The position numbers and the translations under genes are program-made. 64,000 nucleotides of DNA, taken from positions 733,676-797,675 of the forward strand of contig NZ_MRDL01000036.1 of assembly GCF_002008365.1 (NCBI RefSeq), read 5' to 3'. Source of the DNA: Rhizobium leguminosarum bv. viciae USDA 2370 (lineage in GTDB: Bacteria > Pseudomonadota > Alphaproteobacteria > Rhizobiales > Rhizobiaceae). Shown piece by piece: positions 1 through 8,810 of the stretch; positions within the stretch are counted from its first letter, which is position 1; the number at the start of each line of letters is the position of its first letter. The notes beneath the pieces were generated by a model. That model did no database searches, was not told where the DNA came from, and saw only the letters and a list, made by a program, of their open reading frames with translations.

Positions 1-1
1 T

Positions 2-1000
2 GATGCCGATCTCAACCTCATCAAGTCCAAGAACGTCGTCATCGTCGGCTACGGCTCCCAGGGTCGCGCGCACGCGCTGAACCTCAAGGACAGCGGCCAT
101 GCAAACGTGGTCATCGCTCTCAAGGCCGGCTCGCCGACCATCAAGAAGGCAGAGGCCGACGGCTTCAAGGTCATGACCGTTGCCGACGCTGCCAAATGGG
201 GTGACCTCCTGATGATGGCTACGCCTGACGAACTTCAGGCCGACATCTACAAGGCCGACATCGCCGGCAACATCCGCGACGGCGCTGCGATCGCTTTTGC
301 ACACGGCCTCAACGTTCATTTCGGCCTCATCGAGCCGAAGGCATCGCTCGACGTCGTCATGATCGCGCCGAAGGGTCCGGGCCATACGGTTCGCGGCGAA
401 TACCAGAAGGGCGGCGGCGTTCCCTGCCTCGTTGCCGTTCACCAGAACGCGTCCGGCAATGCGCTTGAACTGGCGCTCTCCTACGCCTGCGGCGTCGGCG
501 GCGGTCGCTCGGGCATCATCGAAACCAACTTCCGCGAAGAATGCGAAACCGACCTCTTCGGCGAACAGGTCGTTCTCTGCGGCGGTCTGGTCGAGCTCAT
601 CCGCGCTGGCTTCGAAACGCTGGTTGAAGCCGGCTACGCGCCTGAAATGGCCTATTTCGAATGCCTGCACGAGGTGAAGCTGATCGTCGACCTGATCTAT
701 GAAGGCGGCATCGCCAACATGAACTACTCGATCTCGAACACGGCCGAGTGGGGCGAATACGTCTCCGGCCCGCGCATCATCACCGCCGAGACCAAGGCCG
801 AGATGAAGCGCGTGCTCAAGGACATCCAGACCGGCAAGTTCACTTCCGATTGGATGCAGGAATACCGTGCCGGCGGCTCGCGCTTCAAGGGCATCCGCCG
901 CATGAACGACAGCCACCAGATCGAGGAAGTCGGCGCCAAGCTGCGCGGCATGATGCCCTGGATCGGCAAGAACAAGTTGGTCGACAAGTCGGTCAACTAA
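2..1000 (+). CDS. ilvC: Ketol-acid reductoisomerase, 5' end outside window
   Basis: Catalyses the NADPH- and Mg-dependent isomeroreduction of acetolactate/acetohydroxybutyrate in valine, leucine and isoleucine synthesis (cytosol). The frame is open from base 2. The first visible residues contain the Rossmann motif GYGSQGRAHALNLKDSG, which in the family sits just after a seven-residue start (MRVYYDR type), so only about 7 codons lie upstream of the window. 332 of about 339 residues are visible, the class I length. Metal and acid residues lie in the knotted C-terminal domain (LIVDLIYEGG, YSISNTAEWG). A strong hairpin follows the stop. Identification is secure; the start is missing. Confidence 0.97.
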   Translation, partial: DADLNLIKSKNVVIVGYGSQGRAHALNLKDSGHANVVIALKAGSPTIKKAEADGFKVMTVADAAKWGDLLMMATPDELQADIYKADIAGNIRDGAAIAFAHGLNVHFGLIEPKASLDVVMIAPKGPGHTVRGEYQKGGGVPCLVAVHQNASGNALELALSYACGVGGGRSGIIETNFREECETDLFGEQVVLCGGLVELIRAGFETLVEAGYAPEMAYFECLHEVKLIVDLIYEGGIANMNYSISNTAEWGEYVSGPRIITAETKAEMKRVLKDIQTGKFTSDWMQEYRAGGSRFKGIRRMNDSHQIEEVGAKLRGMMPWIGKNKLVDKSVN

Positions 1001-1024
1001 GCGGTTTCAAGATTCTGCGGTTGG

Positions 1025-1050
1025 AGGCCGGGGCGAAAGCTCCGGCCTTT
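1025..1050. terminator. Convergent hairpin terminator after ilvC
   Basis: A 9-bp stem (1025-1033 with 1040-1048, one G-T pair) with loop CGAAAG is followed by TTT. It lies between the ilvC stop and the convergent methyltransferase stop and could serve both strands. Confidence 0.75.
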
Positions 1051-1636
1051 ACCGTTCTGCGCTCACGGTCAGCCAGCGGGTCGGCTTGCCGTCATAGCCG
1101 CCGCCGTCGCTCTCGCTGATGGCGATGTTCCCCCAGCCGCCGTTCGTCAAAAGCTCCGACAGCCATTCGGCGGAGGGATAGTTGTAATACCGCCCAAAGC
1201 TGTCATGGCCTTCCGCATCGCCTGCCTTGAAGGTCGCATGAATGATGCCGCCTGTCCTCAGGGCGCGCCGGATGCGGGCGAAGACATCGGGCAACTCGGG
1301 CCTCGGGACGTGGAGAAGGCTTGCCTGCGCCCAGACACCGTCGAAGGCGCTGTCGGCGTCGAGCTCTTGGAACAGCATGACCCTGACCGGTCTGCCGATC
1401 AGAACTTCCGCTTGTCTTGCAAGCTTGGCCGAGCCATCCGTCGGCATAACGTCGAAACCCTGCGACAGCATGTAGGCGCTGTCCTGCCCGCCGCCGCAGC
1501 CGAGTTCGAGGATTGCCGCACCGGGTGCAAGGCCAGCGAGGAAGGCATCGAGCCGCTGCTTTGGCAGGCTGCGCGCCCGGTTGACATACGTCTCGGCATT
1601 TTCCTCGTAGAAGGCGGAGGTGCAGTCAGGAGGCAT
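1049..1636 (-). CDS. Class I SAM-dependent methyltransferase
   Basis: Small cytosolic methyltransferase of 195 residues. The SAM-binding motif I is ILELGCGGGQDSAYML at about residue 42-57, followed by the acidic turn DVMPTDGS (motif II). A post-motif segment FDGVWAQASLLHVPRPELP and a final strand THRWLTVS-like region fit the Methyltransf_11/25 fold. The frame stays open far upstream, but homologous sequence begins at MPPDCTSAFYEENAETY, so the start at 1636 was chosen. It overlaps the end of the ParE-like gene by 11 bases, so the two may be co-transcribed with the toxin-antitoxin pair. Substrate unknown. There is no obvious ribosome-binding site, so the start is tentative. Confidence 0.8.
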   Translation of the reverse strand: MPPDCTSAFYEENAETYVNRARSLPKQRLDAFLAGLAPGAAILELGCGGGQDSAYMLSQGFDVMPTDGSAKLARQAEVLIGRPVRVMLFQELDADSAFDGVWAQASLLHVPRPELPDVFARIRRALRTGGIIHATFKAGDAEGHDSFGRYYNYPSAEWLSELLTNGGWGNIAISESDGGGYDGKPTRWLTVSAER

Positions 1637-1961
1637 GCTGTTCGGCCGATCGCGGGCGTCGGTTGGATTGAAGATGTTTTTCGGGAAGCCGGTCCGCGTC
1701 GATGATGTCAATGACGACAATCCCTTCCGATGCCACCCGGTAGAAGGCGACGTGGCGCATGTGGAGGAGCCGGCGAAGGCCAGCGCCGAGTTCGTCGCAC
1801 TCTTCTCCCATGGAGGGAGCGTGGGAAAGAAGCACGAAAATCCTGTCCCAGTCGAGAAGATAGGCGTCTGCCTGCGCCTCGCCGAAGTTGAGGCAAGCAT
1901 ATTCGTCGATGCCTGATAGCACGGCGTCCGCGGTTCGGGTCAGCCTATAGGTTGTTGTCAC
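1626..1961 (-). CDS. ParE/RelE-superfamily toxin
   Basis: 111-residue protein of the ParE type II toxin family; members usually inhibit DNA gyrase. Visible features are the N-terminal helix (YRLTRTADAVLSGIDEYACLNFGEAQADAYL), the LRRLLHMRHVAFYRV strand pair typical of ParE, and the IDIIDADRLPEKHL end. The start overlaps the antitoxin 3' end by 17 bases, the usual antitoxin-first coupling. Its C-terminus runs slightly longer than most ParE proteins and overlaps the downstream methyltransferase start. The target is inferred from the family, not visible here. Confidence 0.85.
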   Translation of the reverse strand: MTTTYRLTRTADAVLSGIDEYACLNFGEAQADAYLLDWDRIFVLLSHAPSMGEECDELGAGLRRLLHMRHVAFYRVASEGIVVIDIIDADRLPEKHLQSNRRPRSAEQHAS

Positions 1962-2196
1962 GCAGCTTGGCCTTCGTTTCCGACAGGATGTCGGGAATGC
2001 GTCGATCGCTCGGGCCGCTTTCCTCAGCCTGCCTCAGGATGTTGCGCAGTTCTTCGTCGTCTAGTTTGTGATGGAGCTGATCCTTCAGAATGAGCTCCGC
2101 CAGGAATGCGCCGGCACTGCTGTATCTGCCGCTTGCGACACGATTTTCGACGTATTCCGCCAGATGATCCGGAAGCGAGATCGTCATTTTCGCCAT
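1945..2196 (-). CDS. ParD-type antitoxin
   Basis: 83 residues. The N-terminal ribbon-helix-helix (MAKMTISLPDHLAEYVENRV) is the DNA-binding dimer of ParD/CopG proteins. ASGRYSSAGAFLAELIL is the characteristic ParD segment, followed by an acidic C-terminal tail that would wrap the toxin. It precedes and overlaps parE, the standard order. It would be expected to autorepress the operon, though no operator was identified. The upstream PIN-domain remnant overlaps its start by 13 bases. Confidence 0.88.
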   Translation of the reverse strand: MAKMTISLPDHLAEYVENRVASGRYSSAGAFLAELILKDQLHHKLDDEELRNILRQAEESGPSDRRIPDILSETKAKLRDNNL

Positions 2197-2582
2197 TGGA
2201 TTCGTGCCGCCCGCACATGCCGGTTTTCAGCCATTTCAGATGCCAGATTACCATTTTCCATTTTGTGATAGAAGCGTTGTGCTGCGCCGTCGAGGGCTTG
2301 GGTCACATGAGGATAAGTCTTTTTATCGATAGGGATGGCGCGTTCGAGATCCTTGAAATGGGCGTCGCACGTCAGGATATCGGCATCATGGCGTTCCGCG
2401 GTCGCATAAATGATCGCATCGACAGTGGCGAATTTATGAGTTGCCGATATTTCGGCAGCGCGGCGGGCAAGTGTCGTGTCGAGCGAAACAACCATGCATG
2501 TCGCGGTATAGGCGATGAAGCTGTCGACGGCTTCTTCGTCCTTTTCGCGTGCCAGCCATTTGGAAAGCTCGCGCGGAATATA
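2184..2582 (-). pseudogene. PIN-domain (VapC-like) toxin, 5'-truncated remnant
   Basis: The frame encodes the C-terminal two thirds of a PIN-domain ribonuclease: ELSKWLAREKDEEAVDSF, then LDTTLARRAAEISATHKF, VDAIIYATAERHDADILTCDAHF. The last contains the later acidic active-site residues. The first beta strand with the invariant first aspartate (LDTS-type) is absent from all three frames back to the ilvE stop at 2672. An ATG at 2495 would give only a 103-residue fragment. The C-terminus also runs about 40 residues past the usual end, into the parD start, suggesting loss of the original stop. No adjacent VapB antitoxin is seen. It is probably non-functional. Confidence 0.7.
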
Positions 2583-2671
2583 TCGCCAGCCCGACGACTT
2601 TGCGGGCGAGGCGGAGAGCGGCGCCCACCATGTGGGTGTTGACGCCGCCGTTCGCGTGGAACGTCTGGAGT

Positions 2672-3772
2672 TCAGGTCGGGATGAGGCGGGTCCAGCCGT
2701 GCTCATCGTTCGTTACGCCCTTCTGCAGACTGACGAGCTGCTGGCGCAGTTCGCTGGTCAACTTGCCGGTCTGTCCGTCTCCGACCAGAAACTCGCCGCC
2801 GGCATGTCGAACCAGGCCGATGCCCGCCAGGACTGCGGCAGTGCCGCAAGCGAAGGCTTCGACGAGCCTGCCACTGGCAGCGTCTTCTTGCCATTCCGCG
2901 AACGAGTAGGGGCGCTGCTCGACGCGCAAGCCCCTTTCTTCGGCGAGCACGATCACGGAGGCCCGGGTGATGCCCGGCAGGATCGTGCCGCCAAGGGGCG
3001 GGGTCACCACTGATCCATCGTTCATCACGAAGAAGACATTCATGCCGCCGAGTTCTTCGACCCAGCGATGCTCTGCGGCGTCCAGGAAGACGACCTGATC
3101 GCAACCCTTCTTCGACGCCTCGGCTTGCGCCACGAGGCTGGCTGCGTAGTTTCCGCCGCATTTTGCAGCGCCAGTGCCGCCGCTGGCTGCACGGGTGTAT
3201 TCGGTCTCGACCCAAAGGGAGACGGCCTTCGCGCCACCCTTGAAGTAGGCGCCGACCGGAGAGGCGATGATGCAGAAGACATATTCCAGAGCCGGACGAA
3301 CGCCGAGAAACGCCTCATTGGCGAACATGAAGGGGCGAAGGTACAGGCTGGCGTCGCCGGACGGAATCCAGGCCTTGTCAACGCGGACCAGTTCTTCGAC
3401 CGCTTTCAGGAAGAGTTCTTCGGGCACAGGAGGCATCGCCATGCGGGTCGCCGACTGCGCGAAGCGGCGTGCGTTCTCTTCAGGCCGAAAGAGCAGGATC
3501 CGGCCATCGTCTGACTTGTAAGCTTTCATGCCCTCGAAGATTTCCTGAGCGTAGTGCAGCACGGCGCTCGCAGGATCGAGCTCCAGGGGCCGCCTGGGCG
3601 TAACCTTAGCATCGTGCCAGCCCTTGTCGGCAGTCCATCGTGCCAGGACCATATGATCCGTGAAGACCTTGCCGAAGCCGGGCGTCTCCATTGCCTGGAT
3701 GCGATCGGCTTCCGAGACGGGAGACTTGTGGAGTTCGATTTTGATTTCAGGAGAGGCCGACGTCACGGTCAT
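2672..3772 (-). CDS. ilvE: Branched-chain amino acid aminotransferase
   Basis: Class IV (fold type IV) PLP aminotransferase that interconverts Val/Leu/Ile and their keto acids with glutamate. It is the final step of the pathway that includes nearby ilvC. The 366 residues match the long BCAT type (BcaT/IlvE-II). The PLP lysine is in AAKCGGNYAAS; LYLRPFMFANE and GGTILPGITRASV are family signatures. ATG at 3772 was preferred over an in-frame GTG at 3781 because AAGGTG lies about 7 bases upstream of the ATG. It is divergent from the next aminotransferase. Confident call. Confidence 0.95.
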   Translation of the reverse strand: MTVTSASPEIKIELHKSPVSEADRIQAMETPGFGKVFTDHMVLARWTADKGWHDAKVTPRRPLELDPASAVLHYAQEIFEGMKAYKSDDGRILLFRPEENARRFAQSATRMAMPPVPEELFLKAVEELVRVDKAWIPSGDASLYLRPFMFANEAFLGVRPALEYVFCIIASPVGAYFKGGAKAVSLWVETEYTRAASGGTGAAKCGGNYAASLVAQAEASKKGCDQVVFLDAAEHRWVEELGGMNVFFVMNDGSVVTPPLGGTILPGITRASVIVLAEERGLRVEQRPYSFAEWQEDAASGRLVEAFACGTAAVLAGIGLVRHAGGEFLVGDGQTGKLTSELRQQLVSLQKGVTNDEHGWTRLIPT

Positions 3773-4072
3773 TGCTGGCACCTTGATAGTAAATTGAATA
3801 GTGGCGGCGACACTACTGCCGCCGAGCTGGTCTTGGAAAGGTCTGAATCAGCCGGTTTCGGCTTTGATCAGAGGAATAATCACTTGATGCGGCTGACGTC
3901 GAGCAGCAAATTCGGGATCGAGCGCCGTCGCAAAGACGTTCGCCAATCTCGCACCAAAGCTTTGGAATATAAGATTTCCAACTTGTCACCATAACAAGAA
4001 AATAGGTCAGCATTATTGACATAATTTCCACCGCATGGTTTGTCGACGGTATAGAAAATACGAGGAAACCCC

Positions 4073-5293
4073 ATGCTGAACTGGGACACCATGTTTGCGT
4101 CGCGCTCGTCGCGCATGCGCGCATCCGAAATCCGTGAACTCCTGAAGCTTCTCGACCGGCCCGACATCATCTCCTTTGCCGGCGGCATTCCGGATCCGGC
4201 GCTCTTTCCGGATCGGGAGTTCAAGCAGGCCTATGCCGATATCTTCGACGGCGCCGCCGTCAATTCGGCGCTGCAATATTCGGTCAGCGAAGGCTACAAG
4301 CCGCTGCGCGAATGGCTGGTCGGGCAGATGGCTGCTCTCGGCATTCCTTGCGAACTCGACAATGTCTTCATCGTCTCCGGTTCGCAGCAGGGCCTGGATT
4401 ATCTCGGCAAGCTCTTCCTGTCACCAAACGACACCGCGCTCGTGACATGGCCGACCTATCTCGGCGCGCTGCAGGCCTTTAACGCCTATGAACCGGCCTA
4501 CGACCAACTGACGCCGAACGGCAACCGGACGCCCGAGTCCTACCGCGCGGCCGCTTCCGCTGCCGGCGGCAAAGTGAAGTTCGCCTATCTCTCCGCCGAC
4601 TTCTCCAATCCGACCGGCGAAACCGTCGATCTTGATGGCCGCAAGAAGGTCCTGGCGCTGGCGGAAGATCTCGACATCGCCGTCATCGAGGATGCGGCCT
4701 ATCAGTCGCTGCGTTACGACGGCGATCCGATCCCGCCGATCCTGGCGCTCGAAATCGCCGAGAAGGGCCATATCAACGATACGCGCACGATCTATTGCGG
4801 CAGCTTCTCGAAGACGCTGGCGCCCGGCCTTCGCGTCGGCTTCATCGTCGCCAATGCGCCCGTCATCCGCAAGCTGGTGCTGATGAAGCAGGCGGCCGAC
4901 CTGCATTCTTCGACGATCAACCAGATGGCGATATCAGATGTCGCCGAGCGCGGCTTCGATGCGCAGGTCGCCAAGATCAAAACCGCCTACAGCCAACGCC
5001 GCGACTGCATGCTGGCCGCACTCGAAAAATACATGCCTGAAGGCATCAGTTGGACGAAGCCGGAAGGCGGCATGTTCATCTGGATTACGCTGCCGGAGGG
5101 CATGGACGGCGCCAAGCTGCTGGCGAAATCACTCGAAACCGCCAAGGTCGCCTTCGTGCCCGGCAAGGCTTTCTTCGCCGATGGTTCCGGCGCCAACACC
5201 TTCCGCGTCAGCTTCTCCTGCGCCAACGAGCAGATGATCGAGGACGGCATCGGCCGCTTGGGCGCGCTGATCTCAGCCGAAATCGGCGGCTGA
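4073..5293 (+). CDS. PLP-dependent class I/II aminotransferase (2-aminoadipate/LysN-like)
   Basis: 406 residues, fold type I, no MocR-type winged-helix N-terminus. Visible motifs are ISFAGGIPDPALFP near the N-terminus (typical of the LysN/2-aminoadipate and valine-pyruvate-like group), DFSNPTGE, the aspartate in VIEDAAYQSLRY, the Schiff-base lysine in GSFSKTLAPGLRVGF, and the carboxylate-binding arginine in NTFRVSFS. It likely transaminates an aliphatic or aromatic amino acid; the substrate cannot be read from sequence. The 300-base spacer to ilvE (3773-4072) holds the divergent promoters and no other gene that I can support. Confidence 0.88.
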   Translation: MLNWDTMFASRSSRMRASEIRELLKLLDRPDIISFAGGIPDPALFPDREFKQAYADIFDGAAVNSALQYSVSEGYKPLREWLVGQMAALGIPCELDNVFIVSGSQQGLDYLGKLFLSPNDTALVTWPTYLGALQAFNAYEPAYDQLTPNGNRTPESYRAAASAAGGKVKFAYLSADFSNPTGETVDLDGRKKVLALAEDLDIAVIEDAAYQSLRYDGDPIPPILALEIAEKGHINDTRTIYCGSFSKTLAPGLRVGFIVANAPVIRKLVLMKQAADLHSSTINQMAISDVAERGFDAQVAKIKTAYSQRRDCMLAALEKYMPEGISWTKPEGGMFIWITLPEGMDGAKLLAKSLETAKVAFVPGKAFFADGSGANTFRVSFSCANEQMIEDGIGRLGALISAEIGG

Positions 5294-5320
5294 TCCAGGC
5301 TGTCAAGGGGCGGGCGCCGA

Positions 5321-6364
5321 TCAGAAGATCGTCGTCCAGCCTTCGTTCGCCGTCTCGCTCTTGCCGTAGCCGACCCGGTCCGCTACGGCGCCGTCGGCAT
5401 TGCGCAAGATGATGTCGCCGCCCCTGTTGGCAAGCTGCGGGCCGCCGGCTGCGGCATCGAGCGCTATGGTGCGCAGCTCGCCCGCGCTCAACGACCCCGA
5501 TAGCGTCTGGGTCCTGCCGTTTTCGTCCTCCAGCTTCCAGCCGTCGAGCGACGCCTGCATGTCGGAGCGGTTGATGATCGTCACTGTTTCGGCCTCGGTG
5601 CCGCCTTCACCGTTCACCGGGTTGATCAGCGCGGCGACGATGCGCAACGACGAGGCTACGATCGGCTGCGGCCGGCGTGTGCCTTCGCCGCGGCCCTGGC
5701 CGCCGCGACTGTCGGAAACCGGATGGCCGGTCGCCGCATCGGTGTTCCAGTTCTGCGACTGGAAGCAGAGGAAGATCGCCGCCCATTCGTCGGTATCGTT
5801 GAAATGGACGAGCAGGGCGCCGTCCTGGTTCGGCCCGTTGGTGGCCTTGAAGCTGCCGCCGTCGCCCTGGTTCATGTGAATGTCGTGGATGCCGTTGCCC
5901 GGCTCGAAACGGAAATATTGGTCCGGCTTGTTGTTCTCAGGACCCCAGGCTTCGCCGAAGGCGTAGAAATGCACGTCGGAATCGGCAATGCCTTCCTGGA
6001 CGATCGGCTCGATGAAGTCACGCAGGTCGTTCTTCGGCCCGGAGAGCTGGAAGGGCGCGACATTCATGTCCTCGCGCTCGATCAACCCGCCGCGGACATA
6101 ATCGATGGCAAGCTCCGGACGGTCGTTGCGGATGTCGGTCAGGCCCATCGGCAGCGCCTCGAGTGCCTCCGTCAGCGACGAATGCTTGAAGTCGACGATA
6201 TTGGCGTAGAGCAGGTCGTGCGGCGATTCCTTGGAGCGGACGTTGAGCGCGATACGGTAGCTGATGCCGTTCGCCTCAATGCGGATTTCGATATGGGGAT
6301 CGTTGTCGTCGTCGAGGGCAAGGGCGCTCGCCGTACCCTTCAGGACCTTGTAATTCTTCAGCAT
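5321..6364 (-). CDS. DUF2278 (YukJ-like) protein with lamin-tail domain
   Basis: 347 residues in two parts. Residues 1-220 match the YukJ/DUF2278 family (begins MLKNYKVLKGTA; conserved SDVHFYAFGEAWGPE and GIHDIHMNQG with several His/Asp). Residues about 235-347 form a lamin-tail-like (LTD) immunoglobulin fold: INPVNGEGGTEAETVTI, NRSDMQASLDGWKLED, then RGGDIILRNADG and VDRVGYG-type strands. LTD domains commonly accompany secreted or nucleic-acid-associated enzymes, but no signal peptide is visible. Function unknown. It is convergent with the aminotransferase, separated by only 27 bases. Confidence 0.8.
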   Translation of the reverse strand: MLKNYKVLKGTASALALDDDNDPHIEIRIEANGISYRIALNVRSKESPHDLLYANIVDFKHSSLTEALEALPMGLTDIRNDRPELAIDYVRGGLIEREDMNVAPFQLSGPKNDLRDFIEPIVQEGIADSDVHFYAFGEAWGPENNKPDQYFRFEPGNGIHDIHMNQGDGGSFKATNGPNQDGALLVHFNDTDEWAAIFLCFQSQNWNTDAATGHPVSDSRGGQGRGEGTRRPQPIVASSLRIVAALINPVNGEGGTEAETVTIINRSDMQASLDGWKLEDENGRTQTLSGSLSAGELRTIALDAAAGGPQLANRGGDIILRNADGAVADRVGYGKSETANEGWTTIF

Positions 6365-6402
6365 GGAGAACCTCGCAGCGGGTGGCGGGGTTTTACGATA
6401 AC

Positions 6403-6444
6403 ACGGCGAAAGTGCATCCTTTGTGACGTCTGTCTTTCGCCGTG
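6403..6444. repeat. 11-bp perfect inverted repeat, possible terminator or operator
   Basis: CACGGCGAAAG at 6403-6413 is perfectly complementary to CTTTCGCCGTG at 6434-6444, with a 20-base spacer. It sits between the aldo/keto reductase stop and the DUF2278 start, both on the minus strand. There is no clear T-run on either side, so terminator and operator roles are both open. Confidence 0.45.
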
Positions 6445-6465
6445 CAATGCTTGATCCATGATCGG

Positions 6466-7524
6466 CTATTGCTGGAGATGCGGACCGAAAAGCTCGAGAT
6501 CGGCTTCACCAAGCCGGTCGCTAACCGTGTTCAGCTGGTGCCAATAGGGATAGATCACTGGCGGCAGGCTGACCGCGTCGAGGCGCTTGCGCTCCTCGTC
6601 CGTGAGTTTCAGCTCGGCGGCGGCGATGTTGTCACGGAACTGGGCTTCCGTGCGGCCGCCGATGATGACCGAGGTGACCGCCTTGCGGCCGATCAGCCAG
6701 GCGAGCGCCACCTGTGCGGCCGAGACACCGCGCTCTTCGCCGATCGCGACCAGTGTCTCGACGATGTTCCAGAGGCGGTTCTCATCACGGATCGGCGGTT
6801 CGGTCCAACCGGCGAACTGGCGCGTGCCTTCTGGCGCTGCCTGGTTGCGGCGATGCTTGCCGGACAGCAGACCGCCGGCGAGCGGGCTCCAGACCAGTAC
6901 GCCGAGGCCCTGGTCGATCGAGATCGGCAACAGCTCGTATTCGGCGTCGCGCGCTTCCAGCGTATAATGGATCTGCTGGCTGACGAAGCGTTGGTACCTG
7001 TGATCTTTGGCGATGCCGAGCGCTTTCATGATGTGCCAGCCGGAATAATTTGAGCAGCCGACGTAACGCACCTTGCCCTGCCTGATCAGGGTGTCGAGCG
7101 CTTCCATCGTCTCTTCCAGCGGCGTCTGGCCGTCCCATTCATGCACCTGGTAAAGGTCGATGACATCGGTCTTCAGACGCTTGAGGCTCGCCTCGCATTC
7201 GCGGATCAGGTGGTAGCGCGACAGGCCCTGGTCGTTCGGGCCGTCGCCCATGCCGAAGCGGGCTTTGGTGGCGAGCAGCACGCCCTGCGGCCGCTTGCCG
7301 GAGAGCACATCGCCGATGATGTTTTCGCATTCACCCGCTGAATAGGCATTGGCGGTGTCGATGAGGTTGATGCCGGCATCGATGCATATATCGATCATCT
7401 TGCGGGCCTCGGAGACGCCGAGGTCGCCGACGGTCTTCGCCCAGCCGACGCCTCCGAAGGTCATCGTGCCCATGGTCAAAGTCGAAATCTTCAGGCCGGA
7501 ACGGCCGAGTAGACGATATTCCAT
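6466..7524 (-). CDS. Aldo/keto reductase
   Basis: 352-residue NADPH-dependent (beta/alpha)8 oxidoreductase of the AKR superfamily. The catalytic tetrad is visible: D in NLIDTANAYS, Y in the same segment, K in LLATKARFG, and H in DLYQVHEWDG. The C-terminal part has the coenzyme-binding VIIGGRTEAQFRDN segment. The start at 7524 (MEYRLLGRSGLKIS) was chosen over a longer reading because AAGGAGG lies 7 bases upstream (7532-7538). Similar to YajO/IolS-like reductases; the physiological aldehyde or ketone is unknown. Confidence 0.92.
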   Translation of the reverse strand: MEYRLLGRSGLKISTLTMGTMTFGGVGWAKTVGDLGVSEARKMIDICIDAGINLIDTANAYSAGECENIIGDVLSGKRPQGVLLATKARFGMGDGPNDQGLSRYHLIRECEASLKRLKTDVIDLYQVHEWDGQTPLEETMEALDTLIRQGKVRYVGCSNYSGWHIMKALGIAKDHRYQRFVSQQIHYTLEARDAEYELLPISIDQGLGVLVWSPLAGGLLSGKHRRNQAAPEGTRQFAGWTEPPIRDENRLWNIVETLVAIGEERGVSAAQVALAWLIGRKAVTSVIIGGRTEAQFRDNIAAAELKLTDEERKRLDAVSLPPVIYPYWHQLNTVSDRLGEADLELFGPHLQQ

Positions 7525-7825
7525 TGAAATTCCTCCTTCATCGAAACGTGAGTGACGTAGCGCAAAGCCCGGCAATGGCAAATCGCCGGGTGTTCACGCC
7601 TGTGTGAGATCGCTTGCGCGCGAGGATACCAGATGATCGCCTCTTTCACAGGGTTGAAGACAACGCCGGCGAGATTGCGGGAAAGGCGATCGCCCCGATT
7701 GCGGGCACAGCCGGTGGACATCAACGAGGGTTGTGAAACCGGGGCCCGGTGGGCTGCGGCGCGCTGTCACATCTCTGTCAACGACCCCTAATAAGGGAGG
7801 GGTATCGAAATCGAGGATCCTTCCC
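7525..7825. other. Intergenic region, divergent promoters
   Basis: About 300 bases between the aldo/keto reductase and the ABC binding-protein gene. No supported gene. It ends with a small interrupted inverted repeat (ACCCC ... GGGGT, about 7785-7803) just upstream of the binding-protein start that could be an operator. Otherwise I see nothing specific. Confidence 0.5.
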
Positions 7826-8803
7826 ATGAAAACGATCGTTTCCGCCGCAGCACTTGTCGCTGCGAGCCTCTTTGCCATTCCGGCTTCGGCCGCAAACCTC
7901 GTTCTCTATACTAGCCAGCCGAACGAGGACGCGCAGGCGACGGTCGACGGCTTCATGGCCGCCAATCCCGATATCAAGGTCGACTGGGTGCGCGACGGCA
8001 CGCCGAAGATCATGGCGAAGCTCCAGGCCGAGATCCAGGCCGGCAACCCGGTGGCCGACGTCCTCCTCATCGCCGACGTGGTGACGCTGGAGCGCCTGAA
8101 GGAAGACGGCAAGCTCCTGGCCTACAAGTCGCCAGAAGCTGCCCAATACGACGCCGCCCTTTATGACACCGACGGCTATTACTACTCGACCAAGCTGATC
8201 ACCACCGGCATCATGTATAACACCTCGGCCGCGATGAAGCCTGCGAGCTGGAAGGACCTGACGAAGCCGGAAGCCAAGGGCCTCGTCACCATGCCGAGCC
8301 CGCTTGCCTCGGGTGCGGCCCTGATCCACGCTCAGACGCTTGCCGCCGTTCCCGGCCTCGGTTGGGACTTCTACAAGTCGCTTGCCGAAAACGGTGCGAT
8401 CGCGGCCGGCGGCAACGGCGCCGTGCTGAAGTCCGTCGCCTCGGGCGAAAAGGCCTACGGTATGGTCGTCGACTACCTGCCGATCCGCGAGAAGGCCAAG
8501 GGCGCGCCGGTCGAATTCGTGTTCCCGAGCGAAGGCGTTTCGGCCGTCACCGAGCCGGTCGGTATCCTTGCCAGCACGAAGAACGCCGATGCCGCAAAGA
8601 AATTCGTCGATTACGTGCTCTCCGAAAAGGGCCAGGAAGGCTTCCTGAAGCTCGGCTACATCCCGGCCCGCAACGGCATGAAGCTGCCGGAAGGCTTCCC
8701 CGCGCGCGACACCATCAAGGTCCTGCCGATCAAGGCCGCAGACGCTCTGAAGAATACCGATCAGGATCTCAAGACCTTCTCGGGCATCTACGGCTCGAAC
8801 TGA
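7826..8803 (+). CDS. ABC transporter periplasmic binding protein (iron-type, FbpA-like)
   Basis: 325 residues with a clear Sec signal peptide (MKTIVSAAALVAASLFAIPASA). The mature part begins NLVLYTSQPNEDAQATVDGF, the hallmark of the Fe(III)/AfuA/phosphonate cluster of type II binding proteins. GYYYSTKLITTGIMYN supplies candidate ligand tyrosines, but the paired Tyr dyad typical of true FbpA near residue 195 is not evident (only VVDYLP), so a non-iron ligand such as a phosphonate or sugar phosphate is possible. First gene of a three-gene importer. Start chosen at the signal peptide Met. Confidence 0.85.
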   Translation: MKTIVSAAALVAASLFAIPASAANLVLYTSQPNEDAQATVDGFMAANPDIKVDWVRDGTPKIMAKLQAEIQAGNPVADVLLIADVVTLERLKEDGKLLAYKSPEAAQYDAALYDTDGYYYSTKLITTGIMYNTSAAMKPASWKDLTKPEAKGLVTMPSPLASGAALIHAQTLAAVPGLGWDFYKSLAENGAIAAGGNGAVLKSVASGEKAYGMVVDYLPIREKAKGAPVEFVFPSEGVSAVTEPVGILASTKNADAAKKFVDYVLSEKGQEGFLKLGYIPARNGMKLPEGFPARDTIKVLPIKAADALKNTDQDLKTFSGIYGSN

Positions 8804-8810
8804 TCCTTTC

